Shown here: positions 43,614-52,132 of the stretch, piece by piece
Layout: the number at the start of each line of letters is the position of its first letter
Numbering within the stretch: position 1 is the first letter of the stretch
Assembly (NCBI GenBank): GCA_031551515.1
Contig: JAVBNL010000040.1
Span: 62,001 to 126,000 of the forward strand
Length of the DNA: 64,000 bases
Origin: FLUQ01 sp031551515
GTDB lineage: Bacteria > Desulfobacterota > Desulfovibrionia > Desulfovibrionales > Desulfovibrionaceae
Direction: 5' to 3'
Notes under the pieces: model-generated
Seen by the model: only the letters and a program-made list of their open reading frames with translations
What the model was told of the DNA's origin: nothing
Database searches by the model: none
Position numbers and translations under genes: made by a program

Positions 43614-45130
43614 TGCAGCAGTTCCTTTACCACCAGCTGATCGCTGAAGGGGTGGCGCACCGTGCCGATCAACTGATACGGCTCGTGCCCTTTGCCCGCT
43701 ATCAAGAGAGCGTCGTCGTTCTTCATTTCCGCAAGCGCGAGGCCGATGGCCTTTTTGCGGTCCGTTTCTTCAATAACCCTGCCCGCGTTCACAAGGCCCG
43801 GCCGCACGTCGGCCATAATGGCCAGCGGCTCTTCCGTGCGGGGATTGTCGCTGGTCAGGACCACGACATCCGACAGGGAGGCGGCGGCCTTGCCCATCAG
43901 CGGCCGCTTGGTTTTGTCACGATCGCCGCCGCAACCGAAAACCGAGATGACCCGCTTGAATTTCGCCTCACGCAGAGCGGAAATGGCCTTGGTCAGGGCA
44001 TCGGGCGTGTGCGCGTAATCCACAAAAACCGCCAACCCTTGCGGGTTGAGCACCCGCTCCAGCCTGCCCGGCACGCCGCCAAAAGAGGATAACGCCTGAA
44101 AATGCCCTTCGTTCAAGCCCATGGCCAGGCCCAGAGCCTGCGCGCCCAGCAGGTTGGCGGCATTGAAACCGCCCACCAGGGGGCTGGCAAGATCCCAGGT
44201 CCGGCCCTGATGCCGCATGCGCAGCAAAAGCCCGTGGCGTGACTGCTCAAGCACTTCACCGCAGAGCGCGCCCTCGCCTTGCGGATTTACGAAGCCGTAA
44301 GCCAGGGCCGCCGGGCACATGGCGAGCAGGCGCGCACCGAAGGGGTCATCCGCATTAATCGCCAGGGCCTTGCCGCGTCCGGGCAGACCGCCCTCTTCCG
44401 GCTCAAGCAGCAGCCGGGCCTTGACCCGGAAGTACTCTTCCATGTCCGTGTGGTAATCCAGGTGGTCCTGGGTCAGGTTGGTAAACAGCGCGGCGGTGAA
44501 GGCCAAGCCCGCGATGCGGTTCTGCTCGATGGCGTGGGAAGAAATTTCCATGATCGCGGTATCTACCCCGGCTCCGCGCATGGCGGCGAGCATGGCGTGC
44601 AGTTCCATGCAGCCCGGCGTGGTCAAGGGGGAGGCTTCCGCGTGCCCCGGCCAGCGGTATTCCACCGTGCCGATGACGCCCGTCGCGTGCCCGGCGGCGC
44701 GCAGCACGGCCTCCAACAGGTACGTTTCCGTCGTCTTGCCATTGGTGCCGGTAATGCCCACCAGCGCCACGATCGCCGGGTCGAAACCGTAGCGCGCCAG
44801 CGCCAGGTCTCCCAAGGCGGCGCGGGGGTCGGCCACGGGCACGAGAGACGGCGATGCGGGCCCACCGGCTGCGCGAACGGCATCCGCCAGAGCCGGAAGG
44901 CCTTCGGGATACACTACATACGCGGCCCCGGCCCGCAGGGCGTCCGCCACATATTTTTCCGCGCCGGTAAAATCGTAGTGCGCGGGTGTAGCCGCGGGAG
45001 CGGCCTTGGGCAGAACAGTGAACACGTCGCCGGGGCGCACCGCGCCGGAATGGGCGCGCACTTCCAGTTTCCGTTCGCGCACGAGCGCGCACAGCTCTTC
45101 AAGGCGTATGGAGCGCGATGCGGCGTTCAT
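43604..45130 (-). CDS. murE: UDP-MurNAc-dipeptide--meso-diaminopimelate ligase MurE
   Basis: A 508-residue Mur ligase adding the third residue of the stem peptide. P-loop GITGTNGKTTETYLLEAVL, TTPGCMELHAMLA, EISSHAIEQNRIAG, TNLTQDHLDYHTDMEEYFRV and DYAHTPDALTKAI are all present. The C-terminal substrate motif TSDNPRTEEP (DNPR) is the one associated with meso-diaminopimelate rather than lysine, consistent with lysA in the window. Overlaps ftsI by 4 bases (ATGA). Confidence 0.96.
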   Translation of the reverse strand: MNAASRSIRLEELCALVRERKLEVRAHSGAVRPGDVFTVLPKAAPAATPAHYDFTGAEKYVADALRAGAAYVVYPEGLPALADAVRAAGGPASPSLVPVADPRAALGDLALARYGFDPAIVALVGITGTNGKTTETYLLEAVLRAAGHATGVIGTVEYRWPGHAEASPLTTPGCMELHAMLAAMRGAGVDTAIMEISSHAIEQNRIAGLAFTAALFTNLTQDHLDYHTDMEEYFRVKARLLLEPEEGGLPGRGKALAINADDPFGARLLAMCPAALAYGFVNPQGEGALCGEVLEQSRHGLLLRMRHQGRTWDLASPLVGGFNAANLLGAQALGLAMGLNEGHFQALSSFGGVPGRLERVLNPQGLAVFVDYAHTPDALTKAISALREAKFKRVISVFGCGGDRDKTKRPLMGKAAASLSDVVVLTSDNPRTEEPLAIMADVRPGLVNAGRVIEETDRKKAIGLALAEMKNDDALLIAGKGHEPYQLIGTVRHPFSDQLVVKELLQCA

Positions 45131-47277
45131 GACTGATCTCCCAGCCAGAGCACAAATTCGGCTTTGGAAGGATCCGGCGGCAAAGGGCTGCCGGGTGCGG
45201 GCGTCTGCCTCACGATGATGTTGCCGCTGCCTTTGATCACCGGCACGATGCCCTTATGGGCGAGAGTTTCCACGGCACGGCGCAAGGATAGGCCCACCAC
45301 CGGGGGTATGCCGCTGGTCACGGCCGCGGCTTGTGTGGCGTCGGTCACTTCGCCGCGTACTTCGGCGCCGTCCGCGCCGCTCTTACCGCCGGCAGCGGGA
45401 ACGCTTGCGGGCGCTACCTTGCCGCCTTTCACCGCCTGCGCGGCGTTCTTGCCGCCGGGCGTGGGCTTTTCAGGTGTTTTGCGCCCGCCTTTGGCGTCGG
45501 CCACGGGTTTTTGCGGCGCTTCTTCCGGCAGCAGGCCGTGATAGGCCATGGTGCGCAGGGCCACGTATTGAAAGACCGGGGCCGCGACGATACCGCCGTA
45601 TTGGTTCTTGGTCGGCTCGTCAAAGACCACCACCACCAGGTAGCGCGGCTGTTCTATGGGCACCATGCCCACAAAAGAGGCCACGCGCCCGGTGCCGTAT
45701 GAATCGCCGCTGGCTTTCTGCGCCGTGCCGGTCTTGCCCCCCACGGCCAGACCGTTGATGCGGGCTTTCGCGCCGGTACCGCCTTCTTCTTCAACCACTT
45801 CGCGCATCATGCCGCGCACCTGGCGCATGACTTCGCGGCTGAATATTCTGTTTTCGCTACCCTTTTCCTGCTTGTCTTCGCTCACGACCAGGCGCAGGTC
45901 CTTGCGCACGCCGTCGTTGGCCAGGCAGTTGTAGGCCTGGGCCATTTGCAGCAGCGTGGCTGAAAAGCTCTGCCCGAAAGAGGCTGTGGCCAGGTCTATT
46001 TCCGCCCAGTTGCGCGGGTCGCGCAAAATGCCTTTGCTCTCGCCTGCCAGCGGCAGATCGCTTTTGGCCCCGAAGCCCAGGCGGGAAAGGTAGCTGTGGT
46101 ACCGTTGCGCCCCCAGCTTGAGGCCGATCTTCGCCACCCCGATGTTGCTGGAAACCCGGATGATCTTATGCGCCGGCAGCAAGTCGTAACCGTGCGTGTC
46201 GCGAATGATCTTGTCTTTGAATTTCCACTTGCCCTTTTCGCAGTTGAACTGTGTTTCGGGGGTGACGATCTTTTCCTGCAAGGCCGCCGCCATCAGGAAC
46301 GGCTTGATCGTGGAGCCCTGTTCCAGCGCGTCCATGGCGATCTTGTTGCGCCGGGCGAACAAAGAAAAGTCCTGCGGCTTGTTGGGGTTGAAAAAAGGAA
46401 ATTCCGCCCAGGCCAGAATGTCGCCCGTGGGCACATCGACCACCATGCAGCCCGCCCAGCGCGCGCCATACTGTTCCGCGCCTTCGGCCAGGGCCGCTTC
46501 GGCAAAAAACTGAACCTGGGTATCAAGGGTCAGGGTGACATTTTCGCCCGCCAGGTCTTCCATGGGCTCGCCGCTGGTCTGCAGACGGCGGCCCGCGGCG
46601 TCGCGCTGCAAAACGCGGCGGGCTTTCCTGCCTGACAGCGTTTCGTCAAAAGATTTTTCAAGGCCCTCTATGCCTTCGTCGTCCACATTGACCAGCCCCA
46701 GCAACTGACCGCCCAGGTGCTGGAAGGGATAGAGCCGTTCGTATTCGCGAGCCAGAAAGACGCCCGGCTTGTTGCCCGCTTTTATGGCGTCGGACAAACG
46801 CTGGTTGATTTTGCGGGCGATCCAGACGAAGGGCCTGGGGCTGTTCACCAGTTTGCGGATCTGCTCGGCGGGCAGGTTCAGGGTCTTGGACAGGAAGAGC
46901 ACCGTTTCCTGCACATCCTTGATCTGGCGGGGGCGCACGTAGACGGACTGCGCCTCAACACTTCTGGCCAGCACGTTGCCGTTACGGTCCAGAATGCTGC
47001 CGCGCTTGCCCACAGTGACTTCCGTCGCCACATGCTGGCGGCGGGCCTCTTCCGCAAGGCGGGGGCCGCGCAGTATCTGCACTTGATAGGCGCGAGCCCA
47101 GAGGAGCACCCACAGCCCTGCGAAAGCGAGGCTGACGGCCCACAGACGCACGCGGCTCCAGTTCACCCTGTCCCAGGCCGACGGACGGCGGGGAACCTCG
47201 GGCTTCGGAGGGCGAATGCGCTCATTGCGGCCCGCTTTGCCGCTGCGCAGGGTCAGTGTCGGTTTCGTACGCGCCAT
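45127..47277 (-). CDS. ftsI: Septal transpeptidase FtsI/PBP2 with C-terminal PASTA domain
   Basis: A 716-residue class B penicillin-binding protein, the septal cross-linking enzyme. Transmembrane helix at ~43-62; pedestal domain from RGSILDRNGNVLARS; transpeptidase motifs are S322-T-I-K325, SSN at 376-378 and KTGTAQ at 515-520. After residue ~590 comes a ~60-residue Lys/Pro/Ala/Gly linker, then a PASTA domain (IPPVVGLSLRRAVETLAHKG to SKAEFVLWLGDQS). PASTA domains are usual in Gram-positive PBPs and in some deltaproteobacterial FtsI; typical E. coli FtsI lacks one. Two-base-scale spacing to ftsL suggests coupling. Confidence 0.94.
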   Translation of the reverse strand: MARTKPTLTLRSGKAGRNERIRPPKPEVPRRPSAWDRVNWSRVRLWAVSLAFAGLWVLLWARAYQVQILRGPRLAEEARRQHVATEVTVGKRGSILDRNGNVLARSVEAQSVYVRPRQIKDVQETVLFLSKTLNLPAEQIRKLVNSPRPFVWIARKINQRLSDAIKAGNKPGVFLAREYERLYPFQHLGGQLLGLVNVDDEGIEGLEKSFDETLSGRKARRVLQRDAAGRRLQTSGEPMEDLAGENVTLTLDTQVQFFAEAALAEGAEQYGARWAGCMVVDVPTGDILAWAEFPFFNPNKPQDFSLFARRNKIAMDALEQGSTIKPFLMAAALQEKIVTPETQFNCEKGKWKFKDKIIRDTHGYDLLPAHKIIRVSSNIGVAKIGLKLGAQRYHSYLSRLGFGAKSDLPLAGESKGILRDPRNWAEIDLATASFGQSFSATLLQMAQAYNCLANDGVRKDLRLVVSEDKQEKGSENRIFSREVMRQVRGMMREVVEEEGGTGAKARINGLAVGGKTGTAQKASGDSYGTGRVASFVGMVPIEQPRYLVVVVFDEPTKNQYGGIVAAPVFQYVALRTMAYHGLLPEEAPQKPVADAKGGRKTPEKPTPGGKNAAQAVKGGKVAPASVPAAGGKSGADGAEVRGEVTDATQAAAVTSGIPPVVGLSLRRAVETLAHKGIVPVIKGSGNIIVRQTPAPGSPLPPDPSKAEFVLWLGDQS

Positions 47278-47282
47278 TGCCG

Positions 47283-47615
47283 TTACCTGGGCACCGTTTC
47301 AAGGGTGCCGTTATCCATCCGTCTGGTTTGCCCGGGCCGCGCCGCGCGCATGCCCAGTTCCGCGGCCTTTTTGCCCAGCACATAGGGTGAAAGCAGTCTT
47401 TCGCGCTCCACTTCCAACTGGGTGTTATGATTGGTTCGTGTCTGCACTTCGTTTTTCAGCCGCTGCACGCTGTAGCCCAGCTCCGTTCTGTCGATGCTGA
47501 TGAGCACCATGGCCAGCCCCAGAGCTACCGCCGTGGCGCAGGAAATGATCAAGGTCAGCACAAGGCCGCCCTGGCCGCCTTCCGGCGCTGTTTTTTGCGA
47601 TGCGGACGCGGCCAT
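47283..47615 (-). CDS. ftsL: FtsL-like division protein
   Basis: A 110-residue small bitopic protein. A short cytoplasmic tail is followed by a hydrophobic helix (about 18-42) and a periplasmic coiled-coil-like helix (RTELGYSVQRLKNEVQTRTN then THNTQLEVERERL-type heptads), closing with a Leu-rich segment. Sequence conservation in FtsL is low; the identification rests on topology, length and its place between rsmH and ftsI. The ATG overlaps the rsmH stop (TAATG) with GGAGG upstream. Confidence 0.85.
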   Translation of the reverse strand: MAASASQKTAPEGGQGGLVLTLIISCATAVALGLAMVLISIDRTELGYSVQRLKNEVQTRTNHNTQLEVERERLLSPYVLGKKAAELGMRAARPGQTRRMDNGTLETVPR

Positions 47616-48607
47616 TACGCTTCCTCCGCCCGCGCGTTCACGCGTTCGCCCACACGTTCGGCGGCCCGCAGCTTCGCGCTGGCGGAACGGGGGTTGGCCG
47701 CCAGTTCCGCCGTGCCGGGGGTCACGGGTTTTTTGGTCAAAATCCGTATGCTTGCCTTATGGTGGCACACGCAAATCGGAATATGCCGGGGGCAGCGGCA
47801 GTCTTGCGCTTCATCCCGGAAAAAATTCTTCACGATACGGTCTTCCAGCGAGTGAAAGCTGATGACCGCCAAACGCCCGCCCGGCGCAAGATAGGGCACG
47901 ATGCGTTCCAAAAACGCGGAAAGCTGGCCCAACTCGTCGTTGACCGTCATGCGGATCGCCTGAAAAGTCCGGGTGGCCGGATGGTTTCTGGCCGTGGCCC
48001 GCCACTTGGCGGGATAGGCCCTCTCCACGATGGATGCCAGCTCCAGGGTGCTTTCGATGCTCTTTTTCGCCCTGGCATCCACGATGGCGCGGGCTATGCG
48101 CCCGGCCATGGGTTCTTCACCGGCTGTGGCGATGATCTCGCGCAGCGTTTCAAAGGGCGCTTTGTTCACCAGGCTGGATGCGGGCGCGGCCGAAGGACCG
48201 TCTTCACCGCCCGTCAGGTTCATACGCATATCCAGCGGCCCGTCGTGGACGAAGCTGAAGCCGCGCTCCGGCGTATCTATTTGCAACGAAGAAACCCCCA
48301 AATCCACCAACGCCCCATCAAGCGAATCCCAACCCAATGCTTCAAGCTGTGCGCCAAAATCGCTGAACGCACTGTGCCGCACATGCGCCCGGTCCCCGAA
48401 AGGCGAAAGGCGTTCTTTCGCCAAAGCCAGCGCTTCTTCATCTCTATCAAGGCCCAAAAGCTCGCACCCCGGCGCGGCCCGCAAGATGGCCTCGCTGTGG
48501 CCGGCAAGACCCAGCGTGCCGTCAAGGTAGCGCCCTTTCGGCTTCGGTTCTAAATAGCGCAAGGTTTCTTGCAGCAGAACCGGAACGTGCCGCGCGGCCC
48601 CAGTCAC
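47615..48607 (-). CDS. rsmH: 16S rRNA m4C1402 methyltransferase RsmH
   Basis: A 330-residue SAM-dependent enzyme that N4-methylates C1402 of 16S rRNA. HVPVLLQETL start, YLDGTLGLAGHSEAIL (SAM loop), LGLDRDEEALALA, GALVDLGVSSLQID, ERGFSFVHDGPLDMRM, HPATRTFQAIRMTVNDELGQ and VISFHSLEDRIVKNFF follow the family in order. CRCPRHIP-type Cys motif is also present. It is second in the cluster, 9 bases after mraZ. Confidence 0.97.
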   Translation of the reverse strand: MTGAARHVPVLLQETLRYLEPKPKGRYLDGTLGLAGHSEAILRAAPGCELLGLDRDEEALALAKERLSPFGDRAHVRHSAFSDFGAQLEALGWDSLDGALVDLGVSSLQIDTPERGFSFVHDGPLDMRMNLTGGEDGPSAAPASSLVNKAPFETLREIIATAGEEPMAGRIARAIVDARAKKSIESTLELASIVERAYPAKWRATARNHPATRTFQAIRMTVNDELGQLSAFLERIVPYLAPGGRLAVISFHSLEDRIVKNFFRDEAQDCRCPRHIPICVCHHKASIRILTKKPVTPGTAELAANPRSASAKLRAAERVGERVNARAEEA

Positions 48608-48616
48608 GGCGGCCCC

Positions 48617-49069
48617 CTAAAAGGCGAAATCAATGCCGCTGTCGGTCATGGACAGCGTCACGTCGTCAAAATTTTGCGCCAGAACAGGGGACAGGCGGGC
48701 CGGGTCCCATATCTCGAAATGCGCGCCCTGGCCAACCAAAACGGCCTCTTTACCGATACCGGCATATTCCGCCAGTTCGCGCGAAAGGCGCACGCGCCCC
48801 TGGCCGTCGGCAACCATAACTTCCGCCCCGCCCAGAACCAGGCGGCGAAAATCGCGCACGTTGCGGGCCGGGTTTTTGATGCGGTTGATTTTTTCTTCAA
48901 ACTCTTGCCAGTCGGGCCAGGGAAAACCGTATATGCAGCCGTCAAGGCTGGTCAGCACAAGCTGGCCCGAGTCCGAACGCGACAGCAGAATCTCCCGGAA
49001 TTCGGGAGGCAGCATCAAGCGCCCCTTGGGGTCAAGCGTGCGTGTGGACCGGCCTCGAAACAACATCAC
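48617..49069 (-). CDS. mraZ: Transcriptional regulator MraZ
   Basis: A 150-residue protein of two AbrB-like MraZ units, each with a DxxGR motif: TLDPKGRLMLPPEFR near residue 12 and VMVADGQGRVRLSRELAEY near residue 80. MraZ binds direct repeats in its own promoter and represses or modulates the dcw operon. Three such repeats are visible 17 bases upstream of the start. First gene of the cluster; the ribosome-binding site is weak (GAG), which may keep its level low. Confidence 0.95.
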   Translation of the reverse strand: MMLFRGRSTRTLDPKGRLMLPPEFREILLSRSDSGQLVLTSLDGCIYGFPWPDWQEFEEKINRIKNPARNVRDFRRLVLGGAEVMVADGQGRVRLSRELAEYAGIGKEAVLVGQGAHFEIWDPARLSPVLAQNFDDVTLSMTDSGIDFAF

Positions 49070-49085
49070 AATACTCGTGCTATAG

Positions 49086-49115
49086 TTTTACCACTATTTA
49101 CCACTTTTTACCACT
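49086..49115 (-). promoter_or_regulatory. MraZ-box-like triple direct repeat
   Basis: On the minus strand AGTGGTAAAA, AGTGGTAAAT and AGTGGTAAAA run head to tail with a 10-bp period, directly before mraZ. A TTGACG -35-like box (49126-49121) precedes them, so a bound MraZ ring would cover the core promoter. The spacing matches known MraZ targets. Confidence 0.8.
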
Positions 49116-49167
49116 TTGTCCGTCAAACTAGGCCACTTGTCAAGGGGGAAATGGTAAAATTAGCCTC

Positions 49168-49195
49168 TTCACAAGTTTGCGAAACCACGTATACT
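49168..49195 (+). promoter_or_regulatory. Sigma-70-type promoter of pyk
   Basis: TTCACA (49168-49173), 16-base spacer, TATACT (49190-49195), about 75 bases before the pyk start. Confidence 0.65.
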
Positions 49196-49267
49196 GTGAG
49201 ATAAACGGGGTTCGGGCTGCAAGAGCCGGGGTCCATCTGACCAGAACATCTTCACGAAGGGCATGCC

Positions 49268-50701
49268 ATGCGCGCAAAAACAAAAATCATCGCTACCATC
49301 GGTCCGGCTTCCGACTCTCTTGAAACCATCGCCAAGCTTGTTGACGCGGGCGTCCGGATTTTCCGCCTGAACTTTTCGCACGGCGACGCGTCCAAGTTTG
49401 TGGACATCATCAAAGCCATCCGCGCAATCGAAGAGCGCAGCGGGTTTCCGATCACCATTATGCAGGACCTTTCCGGCCCCAAAATCCGCCTGGGCACCAT
49501 AGAAGAAGGCACCATCACTTTCGCCAAGGGCGATCGGTCCTATCTGGGCATGGTCAAACCCGCGTCGGGGGACTTGCCCTTTCTGCCTTTCGACCACCCT
49601 GCGGTGCTCAAATCGCTGGAAGAGGGCGACCGCCTGATTTTGGCCGACGGCTCCCTGCAATTTCGCGTGACGTCCAAAGAAAACGAGAACCTGTTCGTGA
49701 TCGAGGCGGCCAACGCGGGCATTGTCAGCTCGCGCAAGGGCCTGGCCCTGCCGGATAAATCCGTGCCCGTGCCCGCCCTGACCGACAAGGACAAAAAAGA
49801 CCTGCGCGACGGCCTGCGCCTGGGCGTTGACGCGGTGGCGCTCTCGTTCGTACAGACCGCCCGCGACATCACCGACGCCAAAGCCCTGATCCGGGCGGAA
49901 GGCCGCGACATACCCGTGGTGGCGAAGCTGGAACGCCAGAACGCCGTGCGCAACCTGGCCGAGATATTGGCGGTAACCGACATCGTCATGGTCGCCCGGG
50001 GCGATCTGGGCGTGGAATCGCCCTTGCAGCTTCTGCCCGGCATTCAAAAACGCATCATCAAAGCCTGTAACGAGGCGCGCAAGCCGGTTATCGTGGCCAC
50101 GCAGATGCTGCTTTCGATGGTTTCAAACCCCAGCCCCACACGGGCGGAAACCACCGACGTGGCCAACGCCGTGCTGGACGGGGCGGATTGCGTGATGCTT
50201 TCCGAAGAGACCGCCATGGGCAATTATCCCGTGGAAACCGTGGCCTTTATGGGTGAAATAGCGGCTCAGGCCGAGGCCTATTTCGCCGAAACCCGCACCG
50301 CCGTCAGTGTGCTGCCTTCGGGCGAAGGCAGCACCAACTTCCTGACTTTCGCCGCCTGCCAGCTGGCCGACGAGGTGAAAGCCGACGCCATCGTTTCGTA
50401 CAGCGTTTCGGGCCTTTCCGCGCGCGCGGTGGCGTCCTTGCGGCCCAAGCAGCCGTTTTACGCCCTTTCGCCTTATGCGGGCACGGTGCACAACCTGAAC
50501 TTCACCTGGGGCGTCATCCCCATTTCCGTGGATGTGGATTCCAGCGGCCATTTGGAGGCGGTGGAACGGTTCATTGAATCCAGCGCCTCGTTTGACAAGG
50601 GTGCCAGCGTCGTGGTCACGGCGGGCCAGGCCAGAGCCGGGGTGAGCGACCCCGCGCAAAGCGTCATGGGCGCGAACCTGATTAAAGTCTTCACGAAATA
50701 G
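49268..50701 (+). CDS. pyk: Pyruvate kinase
   Basis: A 477-residue glycolytic enzyme making pyruvate and ATP from phosphoenolpyruvate and ADP. The TIGPASDSLETIAKLVDAG start, FRLNFSHGD, MQDLSGPKIRLG, the catalytic Lys region VVAKLERQNAVRNLAEIL, MVARGDLGVE and KPVIVATQMLLSMVSNPSPTRAETTDVANAVLDG are all present. The C-terminal alpha/beta domain (from about 350) has the SVSGLSARAVASLRP effector-like segment. It is divergent from mraZ and ends in a strong terminator. Confidence 0.97.
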   Translation: MRAKTKIIATIGPASDSLETIAKLVDAGVRIFRLNFSHGDASKFVDIIKAIRAIEERSGFPITIMQDLSGPKIRLGTIEEGTITFAKGDRSYLGMVKPASGDLPFLPFDHPAVLKSLEEGDRLILADGSLQFRVTSKENENLFVIEAANAGIVSSRKGLALPDKSVPVPALTDKDKKDLRDGLRLGVDAVALSFVQTARDITDAKALIRAEGRDIPVVAKLERQNAVRNLAEILAVTDIVMVARGDLGVESPLQLLPGIQKRIIKACNEARKPVIVATQMLLSMVSNPSPTRAETTDVANAVLDGADCVMLSEETAMGNYPVETVAFMGEIAAQAEAYFAETRTAVSVLPSGEGSTNFLTFAACQLADEVKADAIVSYSVSGLSARAVASLRPKQPFYALSPYAGTVHNLNFTWGVIPISVDVDSSGHLEAVERFIESSASFDKGASVVVTAGQARAGVSDPAQSVMGANLIKVFTK

Positions 50702-50712
50702 CGGCGGTTGTT

Positions 50713-50752
50713 TGCCGGGACGGGCCTAACGGCCCGTCCCGGCATTTTTTTT
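50713..50752 (+). terminator. Rho-independent terminator of pyk
   Basis: Perfect 14-bp stem TGCCGGGACGGGCC / GGCCCGTCCCGGCA with TAAC loop, then eight T. Confidence 0.95.
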
Positions 50753-50797
50753 CATCGCCCGGTTGCGGCCGGATCAGAAAAACTATACACGAGAGGC

Positions 50798-51799
50798 ATG
50801 AAAGCCGCTGTCCCCGGAAACATCTCTGAAGAGTATTATCAGATCAGCGAAGCCATCCTCACGAGCTTTCCCAAATACCGTCCGCCCCTCGACCTGTTCC
50901 GGCTGAAAGAAGACATCGGCCAGTTGCAGCTTTTTTTCCGCAAAGGTGACCGCCTTTCCAACGAACAGGTGGAACAGGTGCTCACGCTGTGCAAAGAAGG
51001 CGACCTTTTCGTCTCACGCGCGGACCATCCCGTTTATTCGCAGCACATCGTCAAACAGCTTGACCTGGTGCTGGTGGACCAAAACCTGAAAGAAGGCGAG
51101 GTCGCGGATATCACCCTGCGCGCTCTAGGGTTGCGCCTGGCGGATTTTTTCGACCAGCCCGTCAAACCGCTTTTCGATCTTTTATATGCCGACCTTATGG
51201 TGGTCACCGAATATTTCTGGCAGGACAAGCACCGCCTGCGCCTGTATATGCGCCGCCTGCACACGGGTGAATACAGCCTGATAAACCACGCGCTGAACAC
51301 CTTTGCCGTGGGCATCTGGCTGCTTTCAATGACCCAGGGCGAAGAGATGCGCCGCAAAGACCTCGACCGCGCGGCGCTGGGTTTTTTGCTGCTTGACGCA
51401 GGCATGGCCAAAGTGCCGTCGTTCATCACCACCAAGACCACTGCCCTCAAGCCCGATGAAAAGGATAAAATCCTTCCCCACCCCCTGGTGGGCATCAAGG
51501 TGCTGCAAAAACTGGAACTGGCGTTTGACGAGGTTAAAGACATCGTTCTGGACCATCATGAACGCCTGGACGGCTCCGGCTATCCGCGCAAGATATCCGG
51601 CGAGAGCATCAGCCGCCTGGGCAGGCTGGCGGCCGTGGCTGATTCTTTCGCCGCCATGATTCAAAACCGCCCTTACGGCCCGGCCAAAGCGCCCGTAGAT
51701 GCAGCTCGCGAACTGGCTAACGACAAGGCCCATTACGACACTCGTTTCACCACCCCGCTTTTGACCGCTTTCGTCACCAACGCTTTTGCCGCACGCTGA
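50798..51799 (+). CDS. HD-GYP-like protein with degenerate HD motif
   Basis: A 333-residue cytoplasmic protein whose C-terminal half resembles an HD-GYP c-di-GMP phosphodiesterase: HPLVGIKVLQ, LDHHERLDGSGYPRKISGES and LAAVADSFAAM are all seen. The canonical HDIGK block is replaced by LLLDAGMAKVPS, so the metal-ligand His is missing while Asp stays. Residues 1-~150 form a PilZ-free helical/alpha-beta region without a recognised domain. The protein may bind rather than hydrolyse c-di-GMP, or hydrolyse with reduced activity. The ATG at 50798 follows GAGAGG. The next two genes follow closely (33 bases). Confidence 0.75.
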   Translation: MKAAVPGNISEEYYQISEAILTSFPKYRPPLDLFRLKEDIGQLQLFFRKGDRLSNEQVEQVLTLCKEGDLFVSRADHPVYSQHIVKQLDLVLVDQNLKEGEVADITLRALGLRLADFFDQPVKPLFDLLYADLMVVTEYFWQDKHRLRLYMRRLHTGEYSLINHALNTFAVGIWLLSMTQGEEMRRKDLDRAALGFLLLDAGMAKVPSFITTKTTALKPDEKDKILPHPLVGIKVLQKLELAFDEVKDIVLDHHERLDGSGYPRKISGESISRLGRLAAVADSFAAMIQNRPYGPAKAPVDAARELANDKAHYDTRFTTPLLTAFVTNAFAAR

Positions 51800-51832
51800 C
51801 CGTCCGGCAGGGGCATACCCGCAGGAGCCCGC

Positions 51833-52132
51833 ATGCACGTAGGACACAAAGTCACGCCCAAAGACATGGTCGCGGTGGTCATCCGCGAAATTCGCCCGGG
51901 CGAAACCATCACCTTCAGCGACGGCGCGGCATCCGCACAGGTCACCGCCGTCACAGGCATTCCGGCGGCGCATAAAATCGCGCTGCAGGATATCGCGCAG
52001 GGGCAGGAAGTCATCAAGTACGGCGAACCCATCGGCCGCGCATCAGCCGCCATACCCAAGGGCGGCCATGTACACGTGCACAACCTTGCGGGCATACGCG
52101 GGCGCGGCGACGCGCAAGGAGGCAACTCATGA
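51833..52132 (+). CDS. UxaA-family lyase, small subunit (SAF domain; SuyA-like)
   Basis: A 99-residue protein consisting of one SAF domain (HKVTPKDMVAVVIREIRPGE ... GIPAAHKIALQDIAQGQEVI), closing with GHVHVHNLAGIRGRG. This is the N-terminal part of altronate/galactarate dehydratases, encoded separately in two-subunit enzymes such as sulfolactate sulfo-lyase SuyA (~92 aa). The K-x-A-HKIAL and HVHVHN motifs contribute metal/substrate binding. Its stop overlaps the start of the large subunit (ATGA). The substrate is open: 3-sulfolactate or a sugar-acid are the main options. Confidence 0.85.
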   Translation: MHVGHKVTPKDMVAVVIREIRPGETITFSDGAASAQVTAVTGIPAAHKIALQDIAQGQEVIKYGEPIGRASAAIPKGGHVHVHNLAGIRGRGDAQGGNS

